In this document: positions 16,921-25,498 of the stretch, piece by piece
How the letters are laid out: every line of letters begins with the position of its first letter
How positions within the stretch are numbered: the first letter of the stretch is position 1
DNA from: an uncultured Eubacteriales bacterium
GTDB lineage: Bacteria > Bacillota > Clostridia > Peptostreptococcales > Anaerovoracaceae
Reading direction: 5' to 3'
NCBI GenBank assembly: GCA_902798745.1
Contig: CADBXM010000012.1
Coordinates: 1-48,972 of the forward strand
Length of the DNA stretch: 48,972 bases
Position numbers and translations under genes: made by a program
Notes under the pieces: model-generated
Database searches by the model: none
What the model was told of the DNA's origin: nothing
Seen by the model: only the letters and a program-made list of their open reading frames with translations

Positions 16921-17952
16921 ATGAGAGAACTCACACTTGGAAAGACCGGCATCACCGTGCCGCAGAACGGATTTGGAGCGTTGCCTATCCAAAGGCGCAG
17001 CGTAGATGATGCGGTTACGATCCTTCGGAAGGCTTACGAAGGAGGTATGCTCTATTTCGATACAGCAAGGGCATATTCAGACAGCGAGACCAAACTCGGC
17101 ATAGCTTTTGAGGACATTCGCGAAAAACTATATATCGCGACAAAGACCACCGCGACCACAGGTGACAAGGTGAAAGAAGATCTTACGACTTCCCTTCGCG
17201 AACTGCGTACGGACTACATCGATCTTTACCAACTCCACATGGTTGACAAAGTATACGCGCCGGGAGACGGGACCGGAGTCTATGAATCTCTTCTTGAGGC
17301 AAAGGAAGCAGGAAAGATCCGCCATATCGGCGTTACTGCACATAAGATAGGAGTGGCCTTCGATCTTGTCAAATCAGGACTTTATGAGACACTTCAGTTC
17401 CCTTTCAGCTATCTTTCAGACGAACGCGACTTTGAGCTCGCGAAACTCTGCCATGAAAGCGATATGGGATTCATAGCTATGAAAGGCATGGCCGGCGGAC
17501 TGATAACCAGGTCGGATGTCGCAATGGCATTTCTTGAGAACTATCCTTATGTGCTTCCGATCTGGGGCGTACAGCATGAATCTGAACTTGATGAGTGGCT
17601 TTCGTATATGGATGACACTCCTGCATGGACGGATGAAATGCGTGAATACATAGAATCTGAAAAGAAGGAACTGGCCGGCGACTTCTGCCGTGGCTGCGGG
17701 TACTGCATGCCTACCTGCCCTGTTGGGATCTCTATCAATCAGTGCGCGCGCATGACTCTGATGCTGAGACGCTCCCCTTCGGAGTTTTGGCTGTCAGAGC
17801 ACTGGCTGAATGAAATGAAAAAGATAGATGACTGTATAGGCTGCGGGCAGTGCACCGCGCATTGCCCTTACGAGCTCGATACGCCTGATCTTCTCAAAAA
17901 GAACTACGAAGATTACAAGCAGGTGCTCGAAGGAAAAGTCAACGTTCTTTAG
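16921..17952 (+). CDS. Aldo/keto reductase with C-terminal 2x[4Fe-4S] ferredoxin domain
   Basis: 343 residues from ATG 16921 (GAGAGG just upstream; the reading frame is open further upstream but lacks AKR homology). Residues 1-250 are the TIM barrel with LGKTGITVPQNGFG, the catalytic Asp/Tyr in FDTARAYSDSE, Lys in IATKTT and His in YQLHMVDK. Residues 260-330 carry CRGCGYCMPTCP and CIGCGQCTAHCP, so two [4Fe-4S] clusters. Such ferredoxin-tailed AKRs are common in anaerobes and may use ferredoxin as well as or instead of NADPH. The substrate is unknown. A TetR gene follows by 20 nt in the same direction. Confidence 0.9.
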   Translation: MRELTLGKTGITVPQNGFGALPIQRRSVDDAVTILRKAYEGGMLYFDTARAYSDSETKLGIAFEDIREKLYIATKTTATTGDKVKEDLTTSLRELRTDYIDLYQLHMVDKVYAPGDGTGVYESLLEAKEAGKIRHIGVTAHKIGVAFDLVKSGLYETLQFPFSYLSDERDFELAKLCHESDMGFIAMKGMAGGLITRSDVAMAFLENYPYVLPIWGVQHESELDEWLSYMDDTPAWTDEMREYIESEKKELAGDFCRGCGYCMPTCPVGISINQCARMTLMLRRSPSEFWLSEHWLNEMKKIDDCIGCGQCTAHCPYELDTPDLLKKNYEDYKQVLEGKVNVL

Positions 17953-17972
17953 ATGGGAGGAATACCTAAGTA

Positions 17973-18674
17973 ATGGCAACACTTACAGCAAAAGGGCTGG
18001 AAAAGCGAAACGAGATCCTAGCGGCTGCCGACGATTTATTTAGAGAGCATGGCTACGAAAGCACGACTATGCGGATGATCGCACAGCAGGTCCATATAAG
18101 CTGCGGTCATCTTGAGCACTACTTCAGAGAAAAGAAACGCCTTATCTATGAACTCAGCGAAATAATGATAGACAATATTTGGGAAAAAAGCTCCGCGATA
18201 TGCAGTGAGTGGGTGGAAGAACCTCTAATTGCAGGTGCGTTTGCCGTCCACTGGTTGTTTCTCATCTGCTCTCACCTGCCGGATCTACGACATATTACTT
18301 TTGAGTACATAAAAAATCTAGACAACCAGCTCGTTTTTTCGGAGTGTTGCGCCCGGCACTATACTGATAACGTGAAGCTTGACGAAGTCAGTAAAGCCAG
18401 GTTCCACAGTGTCGTAAAGATGGCATTTGCTGCACAGTACTGTGCCCTTCTTCAGTACGACGATCAGAGTTTCTCAGATGAAATAGCTCGCAGGACTTCA
18501 GATGAACACGTTCAAATAGTATGTATGCTGCTTAATAAGGATAACGAAGAAGCGGCTCGAATCAACAGATTGGTCAATGACAAGATCAATGAATACACGA
18601 TAGAAAAATTAACCAGACCTTTCGCCAAATCATACAGATGGTATGTGCTGGAGGGCCACCCTTTTACATACTGA
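17973..18674 (+). CDS. TetR-family transcriptional regulator
   Basis: 233 residues. N-terminal KRNEILAAADDLFREHGYES, then TTMRMIAQQVHISCGHLEHYF, is a clear TetR helix-turn-helix; the recognition helix has CGHLEHYF instead of the more common GTFYRYF. The C-terminal domain is divergent. GGGAGG is about 12 nt before the ATG. It is co-transcribed with the aldo/keto reductase (20-nt gap) and ends at the terminator at 18706, so it probably controls that gene and possibly the divergent MATE operon. Confidence 0.85.
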   Translation: MATLTAKGLEKRNEILAAADDLFREHGYESTTMRMIAQQVHISCGHLEHYFREKKRLIYELSEIMIDNIWEKSSAICSEWVEEPLIAGAFAVHWLFLICSHLPDLRHITFEYIKNLDNQLVFSECCARHYTDNVKLDEVSKARFHSVVKMAFAAQYCALLQYDDQSFSDEIARRTSDEHVQIVCMLLNKDNEEAARINRLVNDKINEYTIEKLTRPFAKSYRWYVLEGHPFTY

Positions 18675-18705
18675 AAAGTATTTCCTGATACTCATTTATG
18701 TAAAC

Positions 18706-18748
18706 AACCACCCGAACACCTATATGGAGTAGCGAGTGGTTTTTATTT
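18706..18748 (+). terminator. Intrinsic terminator of the AKR-TetR operon
   Basis: Nine-bp arms AACCACCCG (18706-18714) and CGAGTGGTT (18733-18741, one mismatch) are followed by TTTTATTTT. It lies 32 nt after the TetR stop. Confidence 0.8.
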
Positions 18749-18775
18749 TGCTTTACAATCGTTTCTTTGCCTTTA

Positions 18776-18805
18776 TTGACTCGATTATTGCTCAGGTATT
18801 ATAAT
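18776..18805 (+). promoter_or_regulatory. Sigma-A-type promoter of a probable small RNA
   Basis: TTGACT at 18776-18781, an 18-nt spacer and a perfect TATAAT at 18800-18805. It is placed between two terminators with no ORF downstream. Predicted transcription start is about 18812. Confidence 0.7.
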
Positions 18806-18811
18806 CAAATC

Positions 18812-18942
18812 AGTCAAATAGTGCTTGTACTATTTTTACCGTCAAGCTCACTATTTTATGAGAATCGATCCTTCCCCCGGATACTTTTCTCATTAAGAAA
18901 AACCGACCGTTTTGTGATCACGCAAACGGTCGGCGTTTTTTT
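18812..18942 (+). ncRNA. Candidate small RNA of about 130 nt with a C-rich loop
   Basis: Bounded by a strong promoter and an intrinsic terminator, with no start codon plus ribosome site. Three stems can be drawn: AAATAGT/ACTATTT (18816-18835); ATGAGAA/TTCTCAT with inner ATCC/GGAT (18858-18893), exposing the loop TTCCCCC; and the terminator stem. C-rich loops of this kind are used by several Bacillota small RNAs to pair with GGAG ribosome sites of target mRNAs. No known family is recognised. The start is inferred, not observed. Confidence 0.55.
18903..18942 (+). terminator. Strong intrinsic terminator of the candidate small RNA
   Basis: A perfect 10-bp stem CCGACCGTTT (18903-18912) and AAACGGTCGG (18924-18933) is followed by CG and seven T. 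An A-run just upstream means it could also work on the minus strand. Confidence 0.85.
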
Positions 18943-18974
18943 GCCAACCTTTTTTTATATGCATGTGCCACTCT

Positions 18975-19003
18975 GACACAATGGTTGTGTCTCAGTGACA
19001 CAA
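18975..19003. repeat. Three alternating inverted half-sites (GACACAA/TTGTGTC)
   Basis: GACACAA at 18975-18981, TTGTGTC at 18985-18991 and GACACAA at 18997-19003 form two overlapping dyads with 3- and 5-nt spacers. This arrangement resembles a regulator binding site, but no promoter is clearly attached to it. Confidence 0.45.
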
Positions 19004-19077
19004 TGCATTGCGCGACGTCCTTCAAGCAGATAGGATGTGGACGTAAAGAAAAAAACAACTATATTACCTCCTATAAC

Positions 19078-19124
19078 AAAAAGTGATCCCGGAGTGCGTG
19101 ATGCATTCCGGGATCGCTTTTTTG
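19078..19124 (-). terminator. Bidirectional intrinsic terminator after the CHAP gene
   Basis: A long stem of about 15 bp built on GATCCCGGA (19085-19093) and TCCGGGATC (19107-19115), with a 5-nt loop. It is flanked by five A upstream and six T downstream, so it can stop transcription on both strands. Its main role should be ending the CHAP gene on the minus strand. Confidence 0.85.
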
Positions 19125-19161
19125 TCATTTTTGTGCTAGTCAAGTGTATCACATTCGTATA

Positions 19162-20202
19162 TCACGGGTGGATAACTCCTTTTATATCCCTATCATTGAG
19201 CTTATAGACTCTGCGTGTGACAGCTCCGGGCAGGCCGGTACCTATTTCCGCGGTCGGACCGGAGTTACCCTCTATGGTATAGATATATCCCTTATATACC
19301 CTTTCGACTATCCCTACGTGCCTGCTGTTTCCGAAAACGATTATGTCCCCTGCTTTGGCCTTTGACTTCTTTACCCACTTATTTCGGCGATTGGCAAATC
19401 TCGTGTAGCAAGGAACGTATCCCTTATTGCTTACGGAACTGATCTTGCTGTACTTACCGGCCTTCTTGTAGCACCACGCAGCAAAAGAAGCACACCACGG
19501 AGTAACATCAGTGTTAACGAATCTACGGTTGTAATACCATGTCCAGAACTTTCTGACTTGTGATTTCGTATGTTTCCCGATCTGCTTACGTGCAGCTTTA
19601 AGGACTGGGTTGTTCGTTTTATTGATCTCGATCTTGGTGCAGATCCCCTTAGAATCCGCATAATAAGGAAGATTATTTATCACTACCGGGCGATTTGTTG
19701 CAACCTCGCTGTTAGTCTGAAGATAGTACCAGTCGCCTTTCCATTTCACGCCCTTTTGACATCTGTGACTTTTTATTTTGACCCATCTGCCATTCTTAGG
19801 ATTGGAATAATACAGTTTGTGCTTTTCCCCCCATCTGTACACCCCAACGGCGATCTTTCCATCCTTGAAAGCGTGATAACTGTACTTTCCGACTTTGAAA
19901 GTCTTAGAGGTGATTATCTTACCGCCCTTTTGTATATAGTATCTGTCACCTTTCCATTTGATGAATCCGGCATCCTTACGTTTTTTCCCTGTTTTTGGGT
20001 CCTTGTAATAATAATTGCCGTCTTTCTCATAGACGCCGACCTGTGGCTTTGTCTCTTCTGCAATTGCCGGTTGCTCAACCGTCTCAGATGAAATGCTGTC
20101 TGTCAGAGCTAATGATTCATACCCGCCCGCTGCAAACGTCGTGCTGAACGACATCGTAAATACCAGCAATAGCGCAATAAACATCCTGCTAACTTTATCC
20201 AC
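19162..20202 (-). CDS. Secreted CHAP-domain peptidase/amidase with cell-wall-binding-like repeats
   Basis: 346 residues from GTG 20202, preferred because GGGGG lies 5 nt upstream; ATG 20214 has no ribosome site and the longer frame to 20313 is unlikely. Residues 7-25 form a signal peptide ending at TTFAA. Residues 55-185 hold several repeats of the type GxxYxxxxxGK (GNYYYKDPKTGKK; GDRYYIQKGGKI; YYSNPKNGRW; GDWYYL) that resemble choline/glucan-binding repeats. The C-terminal domain is CHAP: C237 in TPWCASFAAWC, H295 in SRHVGIV and Asn in EGNSG. It probably cleaves peptidoglycan or peptide bridges outside the cell. It follows the esterase gene by 62 nt. Confidence 0.82.
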   Translation of the reverse strand: MDKVSRMFIALLLVFTMSFSTTFAAGGYESLALTDSISSETVEQPAIAEETKPQVGVYEKDGNYYYKDPKTGKKRKDAGFIKWKGDRYYIQKGGKIITSKTFKVGKYSYHAFKDGKIAVGVYRWGEKHKLYYSNPKNGRWVKIKSHRCQKGVKWKGDWYYLQTNSEVATNRPVVINNLPYYADSKGICTKIEINKTNNPVLKAARKQIGKHTKSQVRKFWTWYYNRRFVNTDVTPWCASFAAWCYKKAGKYSKISSVSNKGYVPCYTRFANRRNKWVKKSKAKAGDIIVFGNSRHVGIVERVYKGYIYTIEGNSGPTAEIGTGLPGAVTRRVYKLNDRDIKGVIHP

Positions 20203-20264
20203 AATTACCCCCATATAATTAATCAGTATCGGCATAAGCACAGGCTCTATACCCTGAACACGTT

Positions 20265-21035
20265 TTACTCTTCCCAGAGGAACGGCATAAATATCCCGAG
20301 TTGTTTTTCCCAATCGGCTTCACAGTGATGTCCTCCGATCTGGCAGTAAAGCTTTGCCTTTCCACCTGCGAAGATCACCCTGTTTGCCGTGGCCCTGCAT
20401 GTCTTGTAGATATGGCTCGACTTATCCTCTTCATTCGGGTCTTTGATCGTACCGTATCCTTCCATGGTACCCCACGATAAGTACACCCTAGTGTCCGGAC
20501 TGAGTCCGGCGCTGTCCATATCATGCCACAGTTGGGTCCTTACGCTTCCGATCGACGGCGAAACACAGGCCGCCTTGGAAATCAGGCTGTTGTATTTTAC
20601 CACACCGTATGCCGCCATAAGGCCACCCATGCTTGAGCCTCCTATGGCCGTGCACTCACGGAACGGGATCGTCGGAAAAACAGAGTCTATGTATGGCTTG
20701 AGCTCATTGATAATGCCGTTCATGGTTTGCTCGCCGAGGGGCTCTATCCCTTTCAGCCAGCCACTTTTCATGCCGTACGGAAGGTATTCCGACATTCTTT
20801 GGTTTCCCTCGTGCGCGCACTCGATTCCAACTATGATAAGCTGCTTGTCCCAGCCGCTGCAATAATCGTTTAAGCCCCACGATTTGCCGAATGTAGCATC
20901 TTCGTCATTGAACAGATTGTGGCCATCAAAAAAATACATTACCGGAAAAGGAGGCTCTCCTCTGTCCGGCATGCGGATGTGTAGCTTTCTGTTCGCGTCT
21001 AATGAATTGAAATAGAAATCCTGTTTAATAAGCAT
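20265..21035 (-). CDS. Esterase, alpha/beta hydrolase of the enterochelin-esterase/esterase D type
   Basis: 256 residues, no signal peptide. PVMYFFDGHNLFND near residue 32 is the typical oxyanion region of putative esterases (PF00756 type). The nucleophile Ser lies in IGGSSMGGLMAAYG near residue 135, the acid residue probably near SWGTMEG and the His in GGHHCEADW near 236. It probably hydrolyses an ester in the cytoplasm. It lies in a minus-strand run after the HD protein (31-nt gap). The substrate is unknown. Confidence 0.85.
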   Translation of the reverse strand: MLIKQDFYFNSLDANRKLHIRMPDRGEPPFPVMYFFDGHNLFNDEDATFGKSWGLNDYCSGWDKQLIIVGIECAHEGNQRMSEYLPYGMKSGWLKGIEPLGEQTMNGIINELKPYIDSVFPTIPFRECTAIGGSSMGGLMAAYGVVKYNSLISKAACVSPSIGSVRTQLWHDMDSAGLSPDTRVYLSWGTMEGYGTIKDPNEEDKSSHIYKTCRATANRVIFAGGKAKLYCQIGGHHCEADWEKQLGIFMPFLWEE

Positions 21036-21066
21036 ATTCTTTCATCCCGGTTATTAAGTATAAGAA

Positions 21067-21636
21067 TCATTTGTTTTCTTCTGCGATCATGTCTGCGGTA
21101 TCTTCCGTGATCTCGATGCCCTTTATGAGATCCTTGACGGCAGTGTATTTATCCGCTGCGGACACGATGGCACCTTCTATGGAATTCGGGGCTTTGCTGT
21201 CTCCAAGCGGCCACATATGTCTCTCGATTATATCCTCGGTTTTCTCAGGGAGTTCGCTCACTAATCCCTTGGCGATCTCAACAGAGTCCTTGGGATGTCC
21301 CGCATTTGATTCCTTTAAGGAATTGAACTTATCGTTTCTTCCGAGCATGCCGAGATCGTGGCAGAGAGCTCCAACCACCACTGCCGGAATGCTGACGCTG
21401 ACCTTCATTTTTCGAAGAGCATAGCAAATCAGCACACTTGTCATCGTTACTCTCAAAGTGTGTTCTCCGACAGTAGCAAGTTTATGATGCGTCTGTTCAA
21501 ATGCCTGCTTCATTTCATCGGAATCAAGCACTTCGCTTCCGTATCTTTCCACATCATTTCTGATGCGTTTTTTTCTGTCTTCTCTTTTTTCTCTTATCTG
21601 CCTGTGTATGGTAGTTTCGTAATATGGTCCTCTCAT
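21067..21636 (-). CDS. HD-domain phosphohydrolase
   Basis: 189 residues. The metal-binding residues are visible in order: His in VGEHTLRV near residue 58, the HD doublet in GALCHDLGM near 93, a His in NAGHPKDSVEIA near 112 and Asp in SAADKYTAVKD near 166. HD proteins hydrolyse phosphate mono- or diesters of nucleotides. The N-terminal 35 residues are highly charged (REKREDRKKRIR). It follows the PLD gene by 42 nt. A nucleotide substrate is likely but not identifiable. Confidence 0.85.
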   Translation of the reverse strand: MRGPYYETTIHRQIREKREDRKKRIRNDVERYGSEVLDSDEMKQAFEQTHHKLATVGEHTLRVTMTSVLICYALRKMKVSVSIPAVVVGALCHDLGMLGRNDKFNSLKESNAGHPKDSVEIAKGLVSELPEKTEDIIERHMWPLGDSKAPNSIEGAIVSAADKYTAVKDLIKGIEITEDTADMIAEENK

Positions 21637-21678
21637 ATCTCGTCGCCTTTTTTCTTATGGTTTGATTGCAGATGCAGC

Positions 21679-23253
21679 CTACATCAAAGGCGATATCATC
21701 TTCATCAGCCTTCCCATAACCTTATATGAAACTTTCTCATATTTGATGTCATCCGCGCTGACTTCTTTGCACTTTTCAAGTGTATCACGATAATCCTTTT
21801 CTATCTCCCTGATGCAATCAGTCTTATACATATATGTCGCGCATTCAAAATGATGATAAAGGCTTCTGTAGTCAAGGTTTATCGTGCCTACAACGGCCTT
21901 TATGTCATCACTGACAAACACCTTGGCATGAACAAATCCCGGAGTGTATTCATAGATCTTGACCCCTGCGTCATGCAGAGCCTTATAGTGTGTCTTAGCA
22001 AGTGAATATGCAAGTTTTTTATCCGGTATCCCGGGAAGTATCAGTTTGACATCCACGCCACGCTGAGCAGCAAAGCACAGAGCTGTCTCAAGTTCTCCAT
22101 CAAGTATCAGATACGGTGTCATGATATGCACGTAATCCGTTGCGCGATAAAGAATGTCCATATATACCGCTTCGCCGGCTTTGTACTTATCGAGCGGCGT
22201 GTCGCAGTACGGGATAACATATCCCTTCGCGTCTTTATCCTCATACACTGGCAAGGTGAGCCACTTATCGTAGTCTGCCATATCCCCTTTCAGATTCCAC
22301 TGCTGCAGGAACATAAGCGTAAAGCTTCTGGCAGCCGGTCCTTTGAGCATCACAGCAGTGTCTTTCCAGTGGCCAAATCTTTCGATATGATTGATGTATT
22401 CATCTGCGAGATTTACCCCTCCGTTGAACGCTGTCTTGCCGTCGATCACGAGTATCTTGCGGTGGTCACGGTAATTATAGTGAGATGAAACCACCGGTTT
22501 GATCGGTGAGAATGCTTTTGCGTGTATGCCCTTCGACTCCAGCAATTTCCAGTAATCGGCAGGAAGCGTCGACATCTCACACATCCCGTCATACATCACG
22601 CGTACTTCAACGCCCTCCGCTGCCTTTCGGATCAGCACATCCAGCAAGCGTCCCCACATATATCCTTCCTCGATTATGAAGTACTCCATGAAGATGTACT
22701 TTTCGGCTTTCTCGAGTTCAGTCAACATTGCCTCGAATTTATTCTCCCCAAGCGGGAAGTACGTCACCTGGGTTTTGTTATAGACCGGGAAGCATCCTGT
22801 ATGATTAAGATATTTGCTGATATCATCTGTGCCTGAGCCGTCATGCTCGATTTCTCTGATTACGTTTTCATCTTGTTCGAGCATGCTTTTGGTGCTGTCT
22901 ACCTGTCTTTTTACAAGCTCGGTCTCCATCCTGTGCCCGATATTGGCCTGCGTCCACCACAGCATCGCAGCCCCCGGTAGCGGCAGTATCGCGATAATTA
23001 ACATCCAGGTCAGTTTTGCTGATGAGTCCATGCTGCTGTTGAACAGGTAAATGATCATCACGAAGCTGAATATCACCTGCAAATGAAGAAGTACCGGGAG
23101 TTTTTCCGTAAAGTACAGATATGCCATTACCATAATGGCAACCTGCAGCACGAGGAGTATCCCGATAATAAAGAATCTGCTGAACAGCAATCTGACAATG
23201 CCTTTTTTTACCGGCTTTGCAAGCCTTACTACATCCTCTATTCTTTCATCCAT
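21679..23253 (-). CDS. cls: Cardiolipin synthase-like phospholipase D family protein
   Basis: 524 residues. Two N-terminal membrane spans (residues 20-80), then two PLD catalytic motifs: HRKILVIDGKTAFNGGVNL near 268 and HAKVFVSDDIKAVVGTINLD near 445. Both carry the HxK...D pattern. EYFIIEEGYMWGRLLDVL is standard in bacterial cardiolipin synthases of the ClsA type. It condenses two phosphatidylglycerols, or phosphatidylglycerol with another lipid, at the inner membrane. First gene of the run with the HD protein, esterase and CHAP protein. Confidence 0.92.
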   Translation of the reverse strand: MDERIEDVVRLAKPVKKGIVRLLFSRFFIIGILLVLQVAIMVMAYLYFTEKLPVLLHLQVIFSFVMIIYLFNSSMDSSAKLTWMLIIAILPLPGAAMLWWTQANIGHRMETELVKRQVDSTKSMLEQDENVIREIEHDGSGTDDISKYLNHTGCFPVYNKTQVTYFPLGENKFEAMLTELEKAEKYIFMEYFIIEEGYMWGRLLDVLIRKAAEGVEVRVMYDGMCEMSTLPADYWKLLESKGIHAKAFSPIKPVVSSHYNYRDHRKILVIDGKTAFNGGVNLADEYINHIERFGHWKDTAVMLKGPAARSFTLMFLQQWNLKGDMADYDKWLTLPVYEDKDAKGYVIPYCDTPLDKYKAGEAVYMDILYRATDYVHIMTPYLILDGELETALCFAAQRGVDVKLILPGIPDKKLAYSLAKTHYKALHDAGVKIYEYTPGFVHAKVFVSDDIKAVVGTINLDYRSLYHHFECATYMYKTDCIREIEKDYRDTLEKCKEVSADDIKYEKVSYKVMGRLMKMISPLM

Positions 23254-23369
23254 TTCAAGGTCTTCACCTTTCAGCGCACTATTTCAGGATACGATACCAT
23301 AGTTGTTACAAACAAAGTTACCATAACTATAACATACGACTCGATCACAACGTAGTAAAAACTGGTCAT

Positions 23370-24242
23370 TTAGTATGGAACCTCTTTTTCCCCATATCTT
23401 GTCTCCAGCAGTCTTCCCACATGCCGTGTCTCGAAGAACATATCTTTCTCAGCGATCACTATGATCACAGCAGCTATAGTCACTACGACTGTTTCCACAC
23501 ACTTGGTTTCGGGTGTCATGGCGATCTTTTCCTGCATGAAATTCACGACTAGATGAAAGATCATGCACGCGAGGATCGATCTGTCACTCACAAGATATAC
23601 CCAGGTGATTATAAACCCCATTGGAATACCGCTTAAGAAGAAATTGACCACATATAATGGATTCACCATAAGGCCCGCCTGATAAGTGCCCTGGATAAAA
23701 ATCAGTGGAAGATGCCACAAAGACCATAAAACGCCAAAAATCATGGATTCCCAGAACCAGTTCATATACGCGCCGATCGAATCCTCACAGTATCCTTTCC
23801 ATCCGACTTCCTCAATGATCGAGGCCAGAGCCAAAGTGATAAACGCGCCTGCTATCCCGACGCCGGTAAATGAGAAATCCTTTGTAAATGAAAACTGATC
23901 CAGCGACTGCCCAAACGCAAGGGAAAGCAGTATGGAGCAAATCACAACGGCAGCAAATACAAGTATCGCCAGGAAGACGTTCTTCCATTTTACTTTATAG
24001 AAACCGATCAACTTTATCTTAAGGTCCTTTTTCAAAAGGTCTGATCCTGATGCCATCACGAACACAGTCGATACTACTGCAGGAGCAAGGAGTCCTATGA
24101 ACATAAGAACCGCTCCGATATCCTGCGGCGCAAAGATCGCCGGGATCCAGAATATCCAGGTGAACAAATATGCCATGAAAAAGAACAGCACAGGCCTGTA
24201 TCTGTATGATCCTCCACTTGTTGTATTATTTCCGGTCATCAT
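23370..24242 (-). CDS. CPBP-family intramembrane metalloprotease
   Basis: 290 residues, about eight membrane spans. Motifs EEVGWKGY near residue 144 (motif 1, catalytic Glu-Glu), FGVLWSLWHLP near 172 (motif 2 His) and FHLVVNF near 236 (motif 3 His) define the CPBP/Abi (Rce1-like) family. Such proteins cleave membrane-associated peptides and often give bacteriocin self-immunity. It follows an MFS transporter by 15 nt under a shared TetR promoter. No bacteriocin gene is seen nearby, so an immunity role is unproven. Confidence 0.9.
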   Translation of the reverse strand: MMTGNNTTSGGSYRYRPVLFFFMAYLFTWIFWIPAIFAPQDIGAVLMFIGLLAPAVVSTVFVMASGSDLLKKDLKIKLIGFYKVKWKNVFLAILVFAAVVICSILLSLAFGQSLDQFSFTKDFSFTGVGIAGAFITLALASIIEEVGWKGYCEDSIGAYMNWFWESMIFGVLWSLWHLPLIFIQGTYQAGLMVNPLYVVNFFLSGIPMGFIITWVYLVSDRSILACMIFHLVVNFMQEKIAMTPETKCVETVVVTIAAVIIVIAEKDMFFETRHVGRLLETRYGEKEVPY

Positions 24243-24257
24243 GTTTACATCATCCTT

Positions 24258-25487
24258 TCAATCTTTTTCCAGTTCCCTAACGCCTTTCGGCAGTAATACA
24301 GCTGCAGCGATGATAGAGAGAAGTATTCCCGAGGAGATTATGACAGTAGCAGCACCGTTTCCGACGCCACGACCCTCAATTTTGCCGAGTGCGTCCGCCA
24401 TCACCCCGGATATCGCGTAAGCCACAACATATCCAAGCTGAGAAAGGAATCCTACCATTCCCCATGCCCTTCCCTGACCTTTTGCCGGTATATTTGTCCG
24501 CACCAGATAATCCAGACAGTTATTGGCAAACGGCAGAGACGCGAAGAACAGAAATCCACAGGCGCAAATCAGGATCATATCTCTAGTCAGTCCAAAGCCT
24601 GCCATGAATAAACCCGAAAGGATCAACGATATCCCAAGTGTGTTTACAAAATGCCCTTTTATTCCCCTCACACCGAGTATTACCCCGCTCACAAGCATCC
24701 CGCATGCACAGATAGTCTCTGCCACACCAAGTGTTTTCGCGTCCGCGAATGACAGGACAAACGGTTCTGCCAGGACCTGGAACATCCCCATGAACAGTGT
24801 GATCCCGGAAGACAGCGCAACGAGGATCAATACACCCTTATTCCCGCGAATCACCCGCCAGCCCTCTTTCATACTTATCATGAAGGATTCACTCTTCTGC
24901 TTTACTTTAGCGCCGATGCACTTTCTTACTACTGCTGTACTGATGACCGTAAAAATGAATGTGCAGATATCGATCACCAGCAGAAGTCTTACATCGCTTA
25001 TCGTTAGCAGAAAGCCGGCGATGATCGGTGAGAACAGGTATCTTGCGCTCCCCGCAAGATAAACAAGGCCGCTCGCCTTTGAGTATTCTTCTTTTGTCAG
25101 TAGATCCGTAATAGTTGCGCGATATGACGGCTCCAAAAGTGCTGAAAATACAGAACTTATCAGTATCCCTATACATATCTGCGTGAGTGTCGCGCCGTTA
25201 TCCATCATGCAGAACAGGATATACAGGATACCCAGCGCCGAGCACCCGTCTCCTATCATCATAAGGAGCCTTCTGTCATAACGATCTGCGAGAACACCTG
25301 CCGGTACTGAAAGAAGCAGCGTTGGCAGGAATCCAAGCAGTGTTACGAGCGCCATATTCGCAGCACTTCCTGTTAGTTGGAATACATATACTCCGAGGCC
25401 AAAACTAGTAAGCCCTCCTCCTATCGATGATATAAGCTCTCCTATCCACAAAATAAGGAATCTGCTGAAATTACTTCCATTTTCCAT
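24258..25487 (-). CDS. Major facilitator superfamily transporter (drug-efflux type)
   Basis: 409 residues, about twelve spans. ADRYDRRLLMMIGDG near residue 68 is the MFS motif A loop between spans 2 and 3. The sequence resembles MFS exporters of the macrolide/enterobactin-exporter type. It lies 11 nt after a TetR gene and is co-transcribed with it, which fits inducible efflux of a toxic compound that is sensed by that TetR. Confidence 0.9.
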   Translation of the reverse strand: MENGSNFSRFLILWIGELISSIGGGLTSFGLGVYVFQLTGSAANMALVTLLGFLPTLLLSVPAGVLADRYDRRLLMMIGDGCSALGILYILFCMMDNGATLTQICIGILISSVFSALLEPSYRATITDLLTKEEYSKASGLVYLAGSARYLFSPIIAGFLLTISDVRLLLVIDICTFIFTVISTAVVRKCIGAKVKQKSESFMISMKEGWRVIRGNKGVLILVALSSGITLFMGMFQVLAEPFVLSFADAKTLGVAETICACGMLVSGVILGVRGIKGHFVNTLGISLILSGLFMAGFGLTRDMILICACGFLFFASLPFANNCLDYLVRTNIPAKGQGRAWGMVGFLSQLGYVVAYAISGVMADALGKIEGRGVGNGAATVIISSGILLSIIAAAVLLPKGVRELEKD

Positions 25488-25498
25488 CCTTCTTCCTT

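Larger units (their letters stand above)
18675..19161. other. 487-nt gene-poor region
   Basis: It holds no convincing protein gene. It contains the terminator of the AKR/TetR operon, a strong promoter with a probable small RNA and its terminator, a set of alternating GACACAA/TTGTGTC half-sites, and a bidirectional terminator for the CHAP gene. By eye it is AT-rich. Confidence 0.7.

Noticed and set aside
18919-19054. 44-residue minus-strand ORF from a TTG with a good AGGAGG site
   Set aside because: It runs into the terminator stem at 18903-18942 and across the palindromic half-sites. Only the ribosome site speaks for it, so not called, though worth a look if a transcript is found.
18955-19152. 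65-residue minus-strand ORF in the gene-poor region
   Set aside because: Its first half is the sense of a bidirectional terminator hairpin and it lacks a ribosome site; composition looks random.
20203-20313. N-terminal extension of the CHAP protein
   Set aside because: The longer frame would put 37 residues before the signal peptide; export would be unlikely, and GTG 20202 has a better ribosome site.
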